The notes: generated by a model not told the origin, from the sequence alone. 64,000 nucleotides of DNA from DMER64 sp964542305 (GCA_964542305.1 CAZITX010000011.1:17530-81529), one strand, 5' to 3'; shown: positions 54,481 through 62,320, numbered from the stretch's first letter. Translations and numbers: made by a program.

Positions 54481-56145
54481 TCAGATGAACAACAGCACAA
54501 GGATCTGGACTAAAAGAATACGCAAAAACATAGTCAAAGGATAAACAGTAGCATAGGCTGTCAACTGGGCCTGCCCAGGGGACATGGTATTAACAAATTC
54601 AAGGGCAGGGGGATCGGTCATTGAACCGGCCATCAATCCGCATATAGTAAGGTAGTTTAATTTCATCAGCCGGGCTATGGTTCCAATGATCACAAGAGGA
54701 ACCAGGGTTATTACAGCTCCGTACACCATCCACATATAACCACCGGATACAATGGTTTCTACAAAACTGCCACCGGATGATAAGCCCACACAGGCCAAAA
54801 ACAAAACGATTCCAAGTTCGCGTATAAACAGGTTGGCACCGGGGGTCATGTAAAAATCCATTTTCCCTATACGGCCTTTATATCCTAAAAATAAGGCAAC
54901 TAAAAGCGTTCCGCCTGTTAAACCCAATTTTGCCGAGGCCGATAAGCCCGGGAGTGTGAAAGGAATGCTCCCCAGTAATATTCCTGCAAGAATGCCTATA
55001 AAAATGGGTATTATATTGGGATGTGCAAGTTCTTTCATGGAATTGCCAAGTAATTGGGACACTTCTTTCAGGGCAGACCGTTCTCCAACTATCCTGACGG
55101 TATCTCCGAATTCTATGGTATCTTCTTCATCGGGCATAATCTCTGTCCCGGCCCGGAAAATACGTGTTATGTTAACAGGATACCTGTGGGAGATGCCAAT
55201 TTGTTTTATGGTTTTGCCTGCCAGGCTTTTATTGGTAAAAATGATATGCCGCATTCCCAATCGTCCGACGATTTCAGTATCTTCAGTAATATTGAGCGGC
55301 CCCACTTTTAATGTAAGTATGGAAAAGAATGGCGCACTTGAAACCCCATAAAGAATATCATTCTCGTTAATGATTTCGTTATCACCGGGAATAAAAAATT
55401 CTCCATTGCGACACATTCGTGAAAGTACAAATTCACTTCTTAGGGAATTCTTCACAAACTCAATATTTTTTCCAATCAACCCGGCATTTTTCACGCTAAG
55501 GTTTACCGATTCAAGTTTGCCTTCAATACCTGCTACTTCAGAATTGTATTTTTCGGATTCTTTTTTGACAGAAATCTTAAAGGCAAATCGTAATAGCAAC
55601 ATGGACAAAATGATTCCTAAAATACCAAATGGATACGCAACCGCGTATGCCGTTGCGGTTTCATGAATCATTGACTGCCCGGCCATTTGATCTGCAATTA
55701 CTTCCTGTGCTGCCCCAAGGCTTGGTGTATTTGTCACGGCTCCACACAGGATACCGGCAACTACGGGAACAGGCAAATTGAATACCATCTTGATAATCGA
55801 AGCAGTCAGGGTCCCAAGTACAACGATTCCTGCTGCCAGCATATTCATTTTCAGCCCGTTTCTTTTTAACGAAGGGAAAAACCGAGGTCCCACATCCAAT
55901 CCTATGGAATAAACAAATAAGATTAACCCGAATTCTTTTACAAAATGCAGCGTCCGGGCATTTGTATGTACACCCAGGTATCCTAACAGGAGTCCGGAAA
56001 AAAGAACACCTGCAATGCCGAGTTTAATCTTAAAAACTTTGATTTTCCCAAGCAAAATCCCGCTGATCCCGGCTATACTCAGGAAAATTAAAGTAGAAGC
56101 CACTCCTTCTTGAGTGAAAATTTTTAAATATTCCACGGCCGGCAA
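54481..56145 (-). CDS. AspT/YidE/YbjL-type putative transporter
   Basis: A 554-residue membrane protein with the duplicated AspT-antiporter architecture: N-terminal helices (about 15-175, with VGPRFFPSLKRNGL and GAVTNTPSLGAAQE), two central TrkA-C/RCK-C regulatory domains (about 205-370), and C-terminal helices including LVALFLGYKGRIG and GLMAGSMTDPPALEF. The paired TNTPSL/TDPPAL motifs are the half-site repeats. Family members exchange amino acids or organic acids. It is convergent with the DUF3784 gene, with 23 bases between stops. The substrate is unknown. Confidence 0.9.
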   Translation of the reverse strand: MPAVEYLKIFTQEGVASTLIFLSIAGISGILLGKIKVFKIKLGIAGVLFSGLLLGYLGVHTNARTLHFVKEFGLILFVYSIGLDVGPRFFPSLKRNGLKMNMLAAGIVVLGTLTASIIKMVFNLPVPVVAGILCGAVTNTPSLGAAQEVIADQMAGQSMIHETATAYAVAYPFGILGIILSMLLLRFAFKISVKKESEKYNSEVAGIEGKLESVNLSVKNAGLIGKNIEFVKNSLRSEFVLSRMCRNGEFFIPGDNEIINENDILYGVSSAPFFSILTLKVGPLNITEDTEIVGRLGMRHIIFTNKSLAGKTIKQIGISHRYPVNITRIFRAGTEIMPDEEDTIEFGDTVRIVGERSALKEVSQLLGNSMKELAHPNIIPIFIGILAGILLGSIPFTLPGLSASAKLGLTGGTLLVALFLGYKGRIGKMDFYMTPGANLFIRELGIVLFLACVGLSSGGSFVETIVSGGYMWMVYGAVITLVPLVIIGTIARLMKLNYLTICGLMAGSMTDPPALEFVNTMSPGQAQLTAYATVYPLTMFLRILLVQILVLLFI

Positions 56146-56193
56146 AAGTAGGGCTTATTTACAAAAATTCAAAGCAAGATTTTTGGCAATGAT

Positions 56194-57126
56194 CTATCCT
56201 TTTTCAAGGATGATTTTATAATATCCTTGTGCACGGTTGTGAACTGTAACAGGCATCAATAATCCTGCAATTGAATTCATAATCATTTCCCTGGGAAACA
56301 AGCCGAGTAAAATTTTGGAAAGTAAAGGGTATTTAAAATAACTCCGGGCAAGTTTTTGAAATCTCCCCAGGGTTGGCATGATTGCCTCGGATATGTTTTC
56401 ACATGATATGACTTTGAATCTTGTTTCAACAGCGATTTTAAGCCACTCATCAATTGTAAGGCTGCTATTAACTGCCATGGACTTCTCTGATAAAATAGCG
56501 GCTTTTTTAAGTTCTTCAGGAAGTTGCTCAAAACCGCTTAATCTGAATCCGTCGTATAATATGAAGATTCCGTTTTTTTTAAGTTTGGCATAGACACCCT
56601 CTAAAACTTTTTTGAGGTTAAAGGCGTAGCAAACAGATTCAAGTTCAAAGATTATATCAAAAGTGGAATCGTGAAATTCCAGATCATGGAAATCACCATA
56701 AGAGAATGTTACATTTTCAAGGTGTTTTGCTTTTTTATTGGCAATGGATAAATGTTTACTGGTAATGTCAATTCCCTGGAACTGAATATCCGGGAATTGT
56801 TTTGCCAAAAAGATGGAATTAAATCCTTTTCCACATGCCAGTTCAAGTATATTTGTTGCTGTTTTTGCATTGATTAGGGAAGAAATTTCTTTTGCCTGAG
56901 TCAGATATCCTGCTTCATCAAACACGCCGTCATAATTGAGGGCCATATGAACAGAGCCTTCTTTTGAATGGAAAAATTTATATCCTGTACTACTGTTATG
57001 ATAATAAGATATTATGTTTTTTTTATCAACATTCTTATTTATTAAATCGCTAATAGTGAATATCTTATCAATTATTAATAAGTATTTGTTTACACTATCA
57101 ATGTCAGTGATAATTTCTTGCTCCAT
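56194..57126 (-). CDS. Class I SAM-dependent methyltransferase
   Basis: A 310-residue protein with a methyltransferase core. Motif I is ILELACGKGFNSIFLAK (about 95-111), the acidic motif II FQGIDITSKHL, and motif IV-like FDIIFELESVCYAF. The N-terminal 60 residues are helical. The arrangement resembles sterol/tocopherol-type C- or O-methyltransferases, but the acceptor cannot be assigned. Its start codon overlaps the stop of the trypsin-like lipoprotein gene (TAATG), implying translational coupling. AT-rich codon use sets it apart from the PUL genes. Confidence 0.85.
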   Translation of the reverse strand: MEQEIITDIDSVNKYLLIIDKIFTISDLINKNVDKKNIISYYHNSSTGYKFFHSKEGSVHMALNYDGVFDEAGYLTQAKEISSLINAKTATNILELACGKGFNSIFLAKQFPDIQFQGIDITSKHLSIANKKAKHLENVTFSYGDFHDLEFHDSTFDIIFELESVCYAFNLKKVLEGVYAKLKKNGIFILYDGFRLSGFEQLPEELKKAAILSEKSMAVNSSLTIDEWLKIAVETRFKVISCENISEAIMPTLGRFQKLARSYFKYPLLSKILLGLFPREMIMNSIAGLLMPVTVHNRAQGYYKIILEKG

Positions 57127-57890
57127 TATTCGGGATTGTATTCAATGTTATATTTATCCATCATGGTTTTTAAATAATTAACACTTCCGATTACTCCAAA
57201 TTTACCTTCAGCTCCGGAAACAATTCCAACCAAATAACCATTTTTATCTATTACCGGGGATCCGCTTCTCCCGGCGGGATGAATATCAGTAGAAAGTGTT
57301 TGAGTATAAAAATAATCCCCGAGATTCATATAGCATTTGAGTTTTGTCAATGCAGGCCGGCTGTTGTCTTCTTGCTTTGTGCCCCATCCAGCGGCATAGA
57401 TTATTTCATTAGTTTTAACCGGAGTGTATCTTATTTTTAATGGATATAAATCCAAATCCTTTTTGTCAATTTCAAACAGGATCCAATCCCGTACTTTAAG
57501 GGTATTAAACTGTCCGATTATTTCCAGTGAATCGGTATTTATCAAACGTTTAATAACAATATCCTTTTCAGAGTCATTCCTTGGATAAAGTTTCCAGTAA
57601 TTGAAATCCTTTCCCAGGTCAATAGACTTTAGCCCTACCGGATATTGAAAAACCATAAAGATATGCTTGCAGGAAATGCCCAACGTGTCGTATCCGGTAT
57701 CGATGAGAAAAGAATTAGCCAAATTTTTGTAAGTGGTGTCTTTAAAACTTATTTCATTGGTTAGAGCAAAGTCCGGCCATTCAGAGACGGGTTTCTCAAT
57801 CCATGGTTCTTTTACTAATGGTGTAGCATTTTTGCATCCGAAAGCCAATAACAAGAGTCCGGTAGCAATAATTCTGATTCCTCTTTTCAT
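57126..57890 (-). CDS. Trypsin-like serine peptidase lipoprotein
   Basis: A 254-residue lipoprotein (LLLAFGC, Cys about 19). The chymotrypsin-fold evidence is the Ser motif GRSGSPVIDKNGYLVGIVSG near 210-230, a probable His in SCKHIFMVF near 75 and an acidic DKKDLDLYP near 148 as candidate Asp. In other S1 proteins such Gly-Ser-Gly-Ser-Pro blocks carry the nucleophile. It could process envelope proteins. It is translationally coupled to the methyltransferase gene. A tetranucleotide repeat lies 15-62 bases upstream of its start. Confidence 0.75.
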   Translation of the reverse strand: MKRGIRIIATGLLLLAFGCKNATPLVKEPWIEKPVSEWPDFALTNEISFKDTTYKNLANSFLIDTGYDTLGISCKHIFMVFQYPVGLKSIDLGKDFNYWKLYPRNDSEKDIVIKRLINTDSLEIIGQFNTLKVRDWILFEIDKKDLDLYPLKIRYTPVKTNEIIYAAGWGTKQEDNSRPALTKLKCYMNLGDYFYTQTLSTDIHPAGRSGSPVIDKNGYLVGIVSGAEGKFGVIGSVNYLKTMMDKYNIEYNPE

Positions 57891-57904
57891 TTTTTTTATT
57901 TTTT

Positions 57905-57952
<48 letters not shown>

Positions 57953-58035
57953 CTGCGTGTTGCTGACTGCTTTGTTAATTCAGGGAAAAAGGTTTCCCGG
58001 GTCTAGGGGGCTTTATCTATGGGAAATGTCGGGAC

Positions 58036-59406
58036 TTATTCCTGAAAGGCCTGCATGATCAATGCGGCTTTTTCTGTTAAATCCAATTGATTCAGTCTGT
58101 GTACCAGAAATTGTAACCCGTGAATGTCTGTGTCGTATAGGTCGGGCTGGTCTTTAATTTCTTGTATTTTGAGTGCCATTTCTTCCGGGCTGCAGGTCAC
58201 GGCCATTTTGGTCAATTCAACACTGGCTGTCAATTTTGGGATTTCCAGCAGGTTTTGATGCATGATCCGGGCATAAGCGGGGTAAATAGTGCTTTGGTAA
58301 GACAAGTAGGCCAGGTAGTCGTTCATAAGGTATATGATCAGGCGGTCGTTGTCCAGGTTCCAGATGGAATTGGACAGGTAACCGGGCAATTCCCCGCCTC
58401 TTTGAATAATGGTTACTGGGGCATCGGCAATGCTCCATCCATATCCGAAACTTACCCCGTATTCATTTTCTCCGTAAAGATTGTGGGCCAAAATGTGTTT
58501 TTGAATGGCTTTTTCAAATGATTCACCGGTAATCAATTTCCCGGCATCCAGTGCCCGGTAAAAACGGTACAAATCTGTCACCGTGGAATAGACGTTGCCA
58601 TCGCCACAAAAACCGCTTACGGCATAGCCCCCGGAAAACTCGGGTATCTTTATGGCTTCTTCATATTGTCCGGTGAAGGGGTAGAACAGGTATCCCTTAG
58701 CCACGTTGTCTGCCTGTTTGATCTCTTCCATGTCATAGATAGAGGTCCTTTCCATTTTTGCCGAGGTGAATATGTATTTGTGCAGGTATTCTTTGAAATT
58801 CTGGCCCGATGCCTGTTCCACGATTTGTGCCAGGACATTGTATCCCAGGTTGTTGTAGGCGCTGCTTTGGCCGGGTGTGAAACGCATGGCAGGCTTTTGG
58901 GTATATAGTGCTTCCAGAAGGTCTTTGTTCTTGGCGATTTTTGAACGGTCCCAACCGCAATTTTGCAAAAGTTGGCTGTCTTCGGGCAGCCCCGCGGCAT
59001 GGATCAAAAGGTGGTGGATAGTGACGTCGGGGTAGGGGAATCCGGGTAGGTGTTTTTCAACAGGGTCCCCGATTTCCAGCAGTCCCTTTTCTTCCAGTTG
59101 CTGGATGGCAATGGCCGTAAAGATCTTGCTTACCGATCCGATATTGAATAAGGTGTTTTCGTTCAGGAGAATTTGTTTTTCCCTGTCGGCATAACCCAGG
59201 CAGTTTTGGTAAATGATCTGTCCGTTTTGGGCTATCAGTACGTTGCCGTTGAATTGTCCTCGTTCGTGCATGGTGGTGAACAGGCTGTCCAGCAATTGCG
59301 CTTTTTCACGGTTGGGGTTGTTGTTGCAGCCTGTGACCAGGACGAAGCAAAAAACAATTTTCAGGATTGGTATCTTTAATCCTGAAAAAGTTGTAGACTT
59401 AATCAT
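58036..59406 (-). CDS. Beta-lactamase-fold serine hydrolase (class C type)
   Basis: The start at 59406 (MIKSTTFSG) is preferred; another Met lies 9 bases upstream. The 456-residue product has a lipoprotein signal (LVTGC). The beta-lactamase/penicillin-binding fold shows SxxK as SVSK (Ser91-Lys94 in this numbering), YxN as YNNLGYN, and a late HxG-like RGGELPG. This class includes esterases, D-amino-acid peptidases and carboxylesterases of unknown substrate; antibiotic resistance cannot be inferred. The C-terminal 80 residues are helical. The neighbouring genes give no pathway link. Confidence 0.88.
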   Translation of the reverse strand: MIKSTTFSGLKIPILKIVFCFVLVTGCNNNPNREKAQLLDSLFTTMHERGQFNGNVLIAQNGQIIYQNCLGYADREKQILLNENTLFNIGSVSKIFTAIAIQQLEEKGLLEIGDPVEKHLPGFPYPDVTIHHLLIHAAGLPEDSQLLQNCGWDRSKIAKNKDLLEALYTQKPAMRFTPGQSSAYNNLGYNVLAQIVEQASGQNFKEYLHKYIFTSAKMERTSIYDMEEIKQADNVAKGYLFYPFTGQYEEAIKIPEFSGGYAVSGFCGDGNVYSTVTDLYRFYRALDAGKLITGESFEKAIQKHILAHNLYGENEYGVSFGYGWSIADAPVTIIQRGGELPGYLSNSIWNLDNDRLIIYLMNDYLAYLSYQSTIYPAYARIMHQNLLEIPKLTASVELTKMAVTCSPEEMALKIQEIKDQPDLYDTDIHGLQFLVHRLNQLDLTEKAALIMQAFQE

Positions 59407-59515
59407 AAAAGGCAAGTTTTGGGTTTTCTGGGTTCTTTCAGGGGGGCTAAGTTATATTGTCTCTTAAGTGCACTACCACCGGATCATGGAAGAGGTGCTG
59501 CAGGATTGCAAGGGG

Positions 59516-59710
59516 TTAGAGTTTCTTTGGGGCACTTTCACGTTTTCCTAGAAAGTACCAGAACACAATGACCATCGCGAGCGAGTAACCGGCAGTAGCA
59601 ATGATATCTCTCCAACCAACTGTACCCTGATGGACTATCCGGCTTGTAATAGTAAACGAATAAAACAATAAGAATAAGCAAAGATGCTTTACGTTTTTTT
59701 GTACATCCAT
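59516..59710 (-). CDS. Small membrane protein with WRD motif
   Basis: I chose the start at 59710 (MDVQKNVKH), giving 64 residues; a longer frame would add 37 residues that read through a promoter-like repeat. Two hydrophobic helices flank GWRDIIATAGYSLAM, with a basic tail (GKRESAPKKL). The protein at 60026 has the same layout (AWRDMISAAIVSLLMV, then a basic tail), so the two are paralogues. Function unknown. Confidence 0.6.
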   Translation of the reverse strand: MDVQKNVKHLCLFLLFYSFTITSRIVHQGTVGWRDIIATAGYSLAMVIVFWYFLGKRESAPKKL

Positions 59711-59723
59711 AATTGACAGTTTA

Positions 59724-59766
59724 TTCGCAATAAAGGTAATAAAATTTATATTTGTGTAAAATTCTG
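59724..59766 (+). promoter_or_regulatory. Promoter-like repeat, copy 1
   Basis: A 43-base stretch beginning TTCGCAATAAAGGTA and ending GTGTAAAATTCTG contains TATATTTG (59747-59754), an exact match to the -7 consensus TAnnTTTG, 27 bases before the start of the small plus-strand gene at 59781. A diverged second copy lies at 60560-60603. Confidence 0.5.
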
Positions 59767-59780
59767 TATACAAGAATGAT

Positions 59781-59945
59781 ATGAAAACAAGAATAATTGT
59801 GGTTAATGCGATTATTGTCATTGGTGTTTTCCTGATATCGTACTTCTGGTTATTCCATCATATATGGTGGGAAGCCCTGATATTTACACTTGTTATCTCC
59901 GGAGTCTCAATATGGACCAGCAATAAAGTAAAATTTTTACAATGA
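59781..59945 (+). CDS. Small membrane protein, 54 residues
   Basis: This short reading frame runs ATG to TGA on the plus strand: MKTRIIVVNAIIVIG, then a second hydrophobic helix (EALIFTLVISGVSIW) and a short basic end (SNKVKFLQ). It predicts a two-helix inner-membrane peptide. The promoter-like TATATTTG 27 bases upstream supports expression. It is divergent from the 64-residue gene. No homologue is recognised. Confidence 0.45.
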   Translation: MKTRIIVVNAIIVIGVFLISYFWLFHHIWWEALIFTLVISGVSIWTSNKVKFLQ

Positions 59946-60025
59946 ACCCCGGGCGTTTTCTTATCTATGCCAGCTTGTAGCTTATGGCATGAACTGAAAA
60001 GTCTTAAGAAAAAAAGTAGAATGCA

Positions 60026-60217
60026 TTACTCAACCTTATCCTTCTTTTTTCTTTCCCTATAACGATCAAATAAGTAAAACACTAAGACCATAAGAAGCGA
60101 AACTATGGCCGCAGAAATCATATCACGCCAAGCAGGTCTATCGAATAAGAATAAACTCAGTGTTAGAAACACAGAATAAAAGATAAAAAATATCAGGTTA
60201 TATCTAATTATTTTCAT
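60026..60217 (-). CDS. Small membrane protein with WRD motif (paralogue)
   Basis: A 63-residue protein with two hydrophobic helices around AWRDMISAAIVSLLMV and a highly basic tail (RYRERKKKDKVE). It resembles the 64-residue protein at 59516. Its start lies inside the last codons of the broken zinc-ribbon gene (14-base overlap), so the two were probably translationally coupled. Function unknown. Confidence 0.65.
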   Translation of the reverse strand: MKIIRYNLIFFIFYSVFLTLSLFLFDRPAWRDMISAAIVSLLMVLVFYLFDRYRERKKKDKVE

Positions 60218-60503
60218 TACGTAATAGTTTAATTTTAACTGTTTTATAAAAAAGGATTGATGCCAGAGCTAAATAAACAGCAGCAATCAAACAACCGACC
60301 CAAAAAGGCGGATCAAACCCTTGAAGAATCAAAATAAGTCCAAGAACAATGGCTACAGAAGTAGGAATACTGATTGAAGTATAATACTTTATTCTACTTC
60401 CGCAATTTGGACATTCCCATGATGAAAAGGACGCTTCAGTTATTACATTATAGAATTTCTATTTGTGACCACAATTGGGGCAGATAAATGTTTTTGTTTT
60501 CAT
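60204..60503 (-). pseudogene. CxxC zinc-ribbon membrane protein broken by an in-frame TAG
   Basis: Read from ATG at 60503 the frame gives MKTKTFICPNCGHK, a TAG (60461-60459), then continues without further stops: KFYNVITEASF, CPNCGSRIKYY, two hydrophobic helices, ending at 60204. The paired CPNCG knuckles on both sides of the stop belong to one zinc ribbon of the CxxC-20-CxxC type, so a single nonsense change has inactivated a small membrane protein of about 98 residues. A sequencing error is the alternative. No good restart exists after the stop. Confidence 0.6.
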
Positions 60504-60559
60504 AGGCATCCGGTTTTATATGATTAATCAAGCCGATTATTATCCCAATTGTCGGATGA

Positions 60560-60603
60560 TTCGCAATAAAGGTATAAAAATAAATTTTTAGTGTAAAATT
60601 CTG
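60560..60603 (+). repeat. Promoter-like repeat, copy 2
   Basis: TTCGCAATAAAGGTATAAAA and a GTGTAAAATTCTG end match the copy at 59724-59766, but the -7 box is altered (TTTTTAGTG). It ends 15 bases before the ATG at 60618 that opens a frame through the 51-bp repeats. Confidence 0.55.
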
Positions 60604-60640
60604 AATGAAATAAGGTTATGATGCCAGTCCATTTTCATAA

Positions 60641-61072
60641 ATGGGCTCAAATGAGGATGGATTGGAAAAAAACTACAGTTTGTCCTCAAAAAGGGGCTTC
60701 TATGAGGACGGATTGGGAAAAAACTACAGTTTGTCCTCAAAAAGGGGCTCAAATGAGGATGGATTGGAAAAAAATTACAGTTTGTCCTCAAAAAGGGGCT
60801 TATATGAGGAGGGATTGGAAAAAAACTACAGTTCATCCTCAAAAAAGGGCTTCTATGAGGACGGACTGGAAAAAAACTACAGTTCATCCTCAAAAAGGGG
60901 CTTCTATGAGGACGGACTGGATAAAAACTACAGTTTGTCCTCAAAAAGGGGCTTCTATGAGGACGGACTGGATAAAAACTACAGTTTGTCCTCAAAAACG
61001 GGCTTATATGAGGATGGATTGGAAAAAAATTACAGTTTGTCTTCAAAAAGGACCTTATATGAGGATGGAATA
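60641..61072 (+). repeat. 51-bp tandem repeat array (about 8.5 copies)
   Basis: Eight 51-base units (60641-61048) plus a partial ninth. Because 51 is a multiple of three, long frames stay open: one plus frame (60641 start) encodes 17-residue units of the form RGFYEDGLEKNYSLSSK, a second plus frame (60618 start) units like MRTDWKKTTVCPQKGAS, and one minus frame is also open. In the EDGLEKNYS frame several differences between units are synonymous (GAT/GAC, TTG/CTG, AAC/AAT), mildly favouring it, but no clear ribosome site was seen. It could encode a repetitive peptide or be a non-coding minisatellite. Confidence 0.75.
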
Positions 61073-61079
61073 GGGGGGA

Positions 61080-61240
61080 GAAGGTAAATGGAGGGTTGCG
61101 CCCGGAGGGATTTCGTCGCTGCGCTCCGACATCCCGGCCCCCTGCGGGGGGCCATCTTACAAGAAGCCTGCGCAGCATGCTGCTGCGCTTCCTTTTCCGC
61201 ACCCGAACGGGCTTGAGCAAGCTCCATCCCGCCGGGTACG
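61080..61240. other. GC-rich, hairpin-dense non-coding island
   Basis: The gene-free stretch from 61073 to 61418 begins with about 160 bases much richer in G+C than its surroundings. It contains GGGAT...ATCCC, GGCCCCC-TGCG-GGGGGCC, the perfect palindrome GCAGCATGCTGC and GCTT-GAGC-AAGC. An imperfect inverted pair links ACAAGAAGCCTGCG (61159-61172) with CGCAGGGCTTCTTGT (61264-61278). This looks like a dispersed REP-like or recombination-derived element. No protein is convincing here. Bases 61294-61418 are AT-rich with nothing recognised. Confidence 0.5.
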
Positions 61241-61244
61241 CAAA

Positions 61245-61272
61245 AGCCCTGCAAATTTTCATTCGCAGGGCT
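61245..61272 (-). terminator. Minus-strand intrinsic terminator
   Basis: On the minus strand AGCCCTGC, a 12-base loop, GCAGGGCT and then TTTTG form an intrinsic terminator. It directly follows a tRNA-3'-end-like sequence, as in many tRNA genes. It could also end the TAC operon transcript, whose last gene stops about 147 bases upstream on that strand. Confidence 0.6.
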
Positions 61273-61277
61273 TCTTG

Positions 61278-61293
61278 TGATCCGGTTGGGATT
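61278..61293 (-). other. Possible tRNA 3'-end fragment
   Basis: Minus strand AATCCCAACCGGATCA fits the end of a tRNA gene: end of the T-loop (AAT), 3' T-stem (CCCAA), 3' acceptor strand (CCGGATC) and discriminator A, followed by a terminator. The rest of the tRNA is absent. Such fragments mark integration sites of islands. The isotype is not assigned, and chance similarity is possible over 16 bases. Confidence 0.35.
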
Positions 61294-61418
61294 ACAAACA
61301 GGTGTTATATATCAGACTTTTATAAAAGAGGGGACTGGAAAAAGGGACTGAAATGAAGTGTTTTGTGCATTTGTATCTTTATCTCCACATTCATTAACTA
61401 GAGGTACAATAAATAACA

Positions 61419-61859
61419 TTACATGTTTTTAATTTCAAAAATGGCATCTTCTTTTATTATAGATGCAATATTTAGAGTAGGCAGAATAAAAATTGAAAAT
61501 GGTGTCGCTTCTGTTTTAGCAAATAAGACACCTCTTGTTGTACCAATGGTTATCACTGCTAAATGAGCCAAAAAACCTTTAGGTATAACCAACTTGTTTT
61601 CCTGAACAAATGTTGCCCAAGAATTTTCTTCAATTTGAAAATGACAGCTTACTTGAATTTTCAGAAAAACCTTCTTGATTTGCATAAATTCAAATCCAAG
61701 AAACACTCCAATTTTGTGGTTTTTTTGGTCTAGTTTAAACTGTAATTTAGTCCCTAAATCTGTTTTTTTATTTGGAGTATAGTTCTCCTCAATAATGGCA
61801 AATTGCTCTGTTTTTATGCCTTGAAGAGCAAACCTAATATGTGTGTTATCTTTTTTCAT
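61419..61859 (-). CDS. SecB-like chaperone (third gene of a TAC module)
   Basis: A 146-residue protein with the length and pattern of SecB. Beta strands run through GTKLQFKLD and GVFLGFEFM, then FLKIQVSCHFQIEENSW matches the SecB strand that ends in GxFxI. FLAHLAVITIGTTRGVLF with PFSIFILPTLNI matches the C-terminal helix with its LFPYAR..PPLxLxPxNF continuation. It lies 2 bases after the antitoxin stop, in the order toxin, antitoxin, chaperone known for TAC systems, where the SecB-like protein folds and protects the antitoxin. The fold is inferred from motif pattern, not from a profile search. Confidence 0.72.
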   Translation of the reverse strand: MKKDNTHIRFALQGIKTEQFAIIEENYTPNKKTDLGTKLQFKLDQKNHKIGVFLGFEFMQIKKVFLKIQVSCHFQIEENSWATFVQENKLVIPKGFLAHLAVITIGTTRGVLFAKTEATPFSIFILPTLNIASIIKEDAIFEIKNM

Positions 61860-61861
61860 AA

Positions 61862-62320
61862 TTAGTTGAATACTTCAACACATTCTTGTGAATAAATGCA
61901 ATTTTTTGCTTCCATTGTTTTAGTTGCTTCGTAGTCATTGCAACTCTGAATTGGAGGTGCTACCAATATTTCAACCTGTTTTTTAACAGTGATAACAAAT
62001 TGGTCCATTTCTGGTATTGTGTTTTCATAGTAGGTTGCCAACACTGGAATATCTAAAATAGTTTGCAACTTAATTTGGGTTTCAATTGTTAAGTTCTCTT
62101 TACCACTAACAATTTTTGTAATCTGTTGAGGAGAAACCCCCATTATATATGCAAGGTATTTTTGCGACCATCCTAAATGGTCTAATTTCATTAGCACCTT
62201 TATGGCAATTTGCTGTGATTCACGCAACATTGCACGATTATTTATTCGCTGTTTTACCTCTTTGATCGTATTAGGGTCTTCGCCTGAGACGAGTTGAAGA
62301 AATTTTTCTTTGTTTGTCAT
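61862..62320 (-). CDS. XRE-family antitoxin (HigA-like) with C-terminal extension
   Basis: A 152-residue protein. Residues 38-92 form an XRE helix-turn-helix (LGWSQKYLAYIMGVSPQQIT, then VSGKENLTIETQIKLQTIL). HigA-type antitoxins use such a domain to bind their promoter and the toxin. The 60 residues after it (93-152, with hydrophobic patches FVITVKKQVEILV and CIYSQECVEVF) are beyond a normal HigA and fit a chaperone-addiction tail. It overlaps the toxin gene by 4 bases (ATGA) and is followed by the chaperone gene after 2 bases, indicating one coupled operon. Confidence 0.82.
   Translation of the reverse strand: MTNKEKFLQLVSGEDPNTIKEVKQRINNRAMLRESQQIAIKVLMKLDHLGWSQKYLAYIMGVSPQQITKIVSGKENLTIETQIKLQTILDIPVLATYYENTIPEMDQFVITVKKQVEILVAPPIQSCNDYEATKTMEAKNCIYSQECVEVFN

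Noticed and set aside
58036..59406. Antibiotic-resistance beta-lactamase
   Set aside because: The SxxK and YxN motifs only define the broad serine-hydrolase fold, and most such Bacteroidota lipoproteins are esterases or peptidases of unknown substrate.
60204..60503. Programmed TAG read-through or recoding
   Set aside because: No pyrrolysine machinery or stem-loop context was seen and a single nonsense change or read error explains it more simply.
60641..61072. CRISPR-like array of regular repeats
   Set aside because: The 51-bp units are contiguous with no spacers between them and no cas gene is nearby, so this is a tandem minisatellite.
60588..61262. Minus-strand 224-codon frame through the minisatellite
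   Set aside because: The frame is open because the repeat unit is a multiple of three; composition is odd and it extends into the GC-rich hairpin island, so I do not call it a gene.
61096..61356. Plus-strand 86-codon frame over the GC-rich island
   Set aside because: It covers hairpins, a terminator and the tRNA-like fragment, and shows no protein motif.
61419..61859. Housekeeping SecB of the export pathway
   Set aside because: The gene is inside a toxin-antitoxin operon and diverges from typical SecB sequence; a dedicated TAC chaperone is a better explanation.
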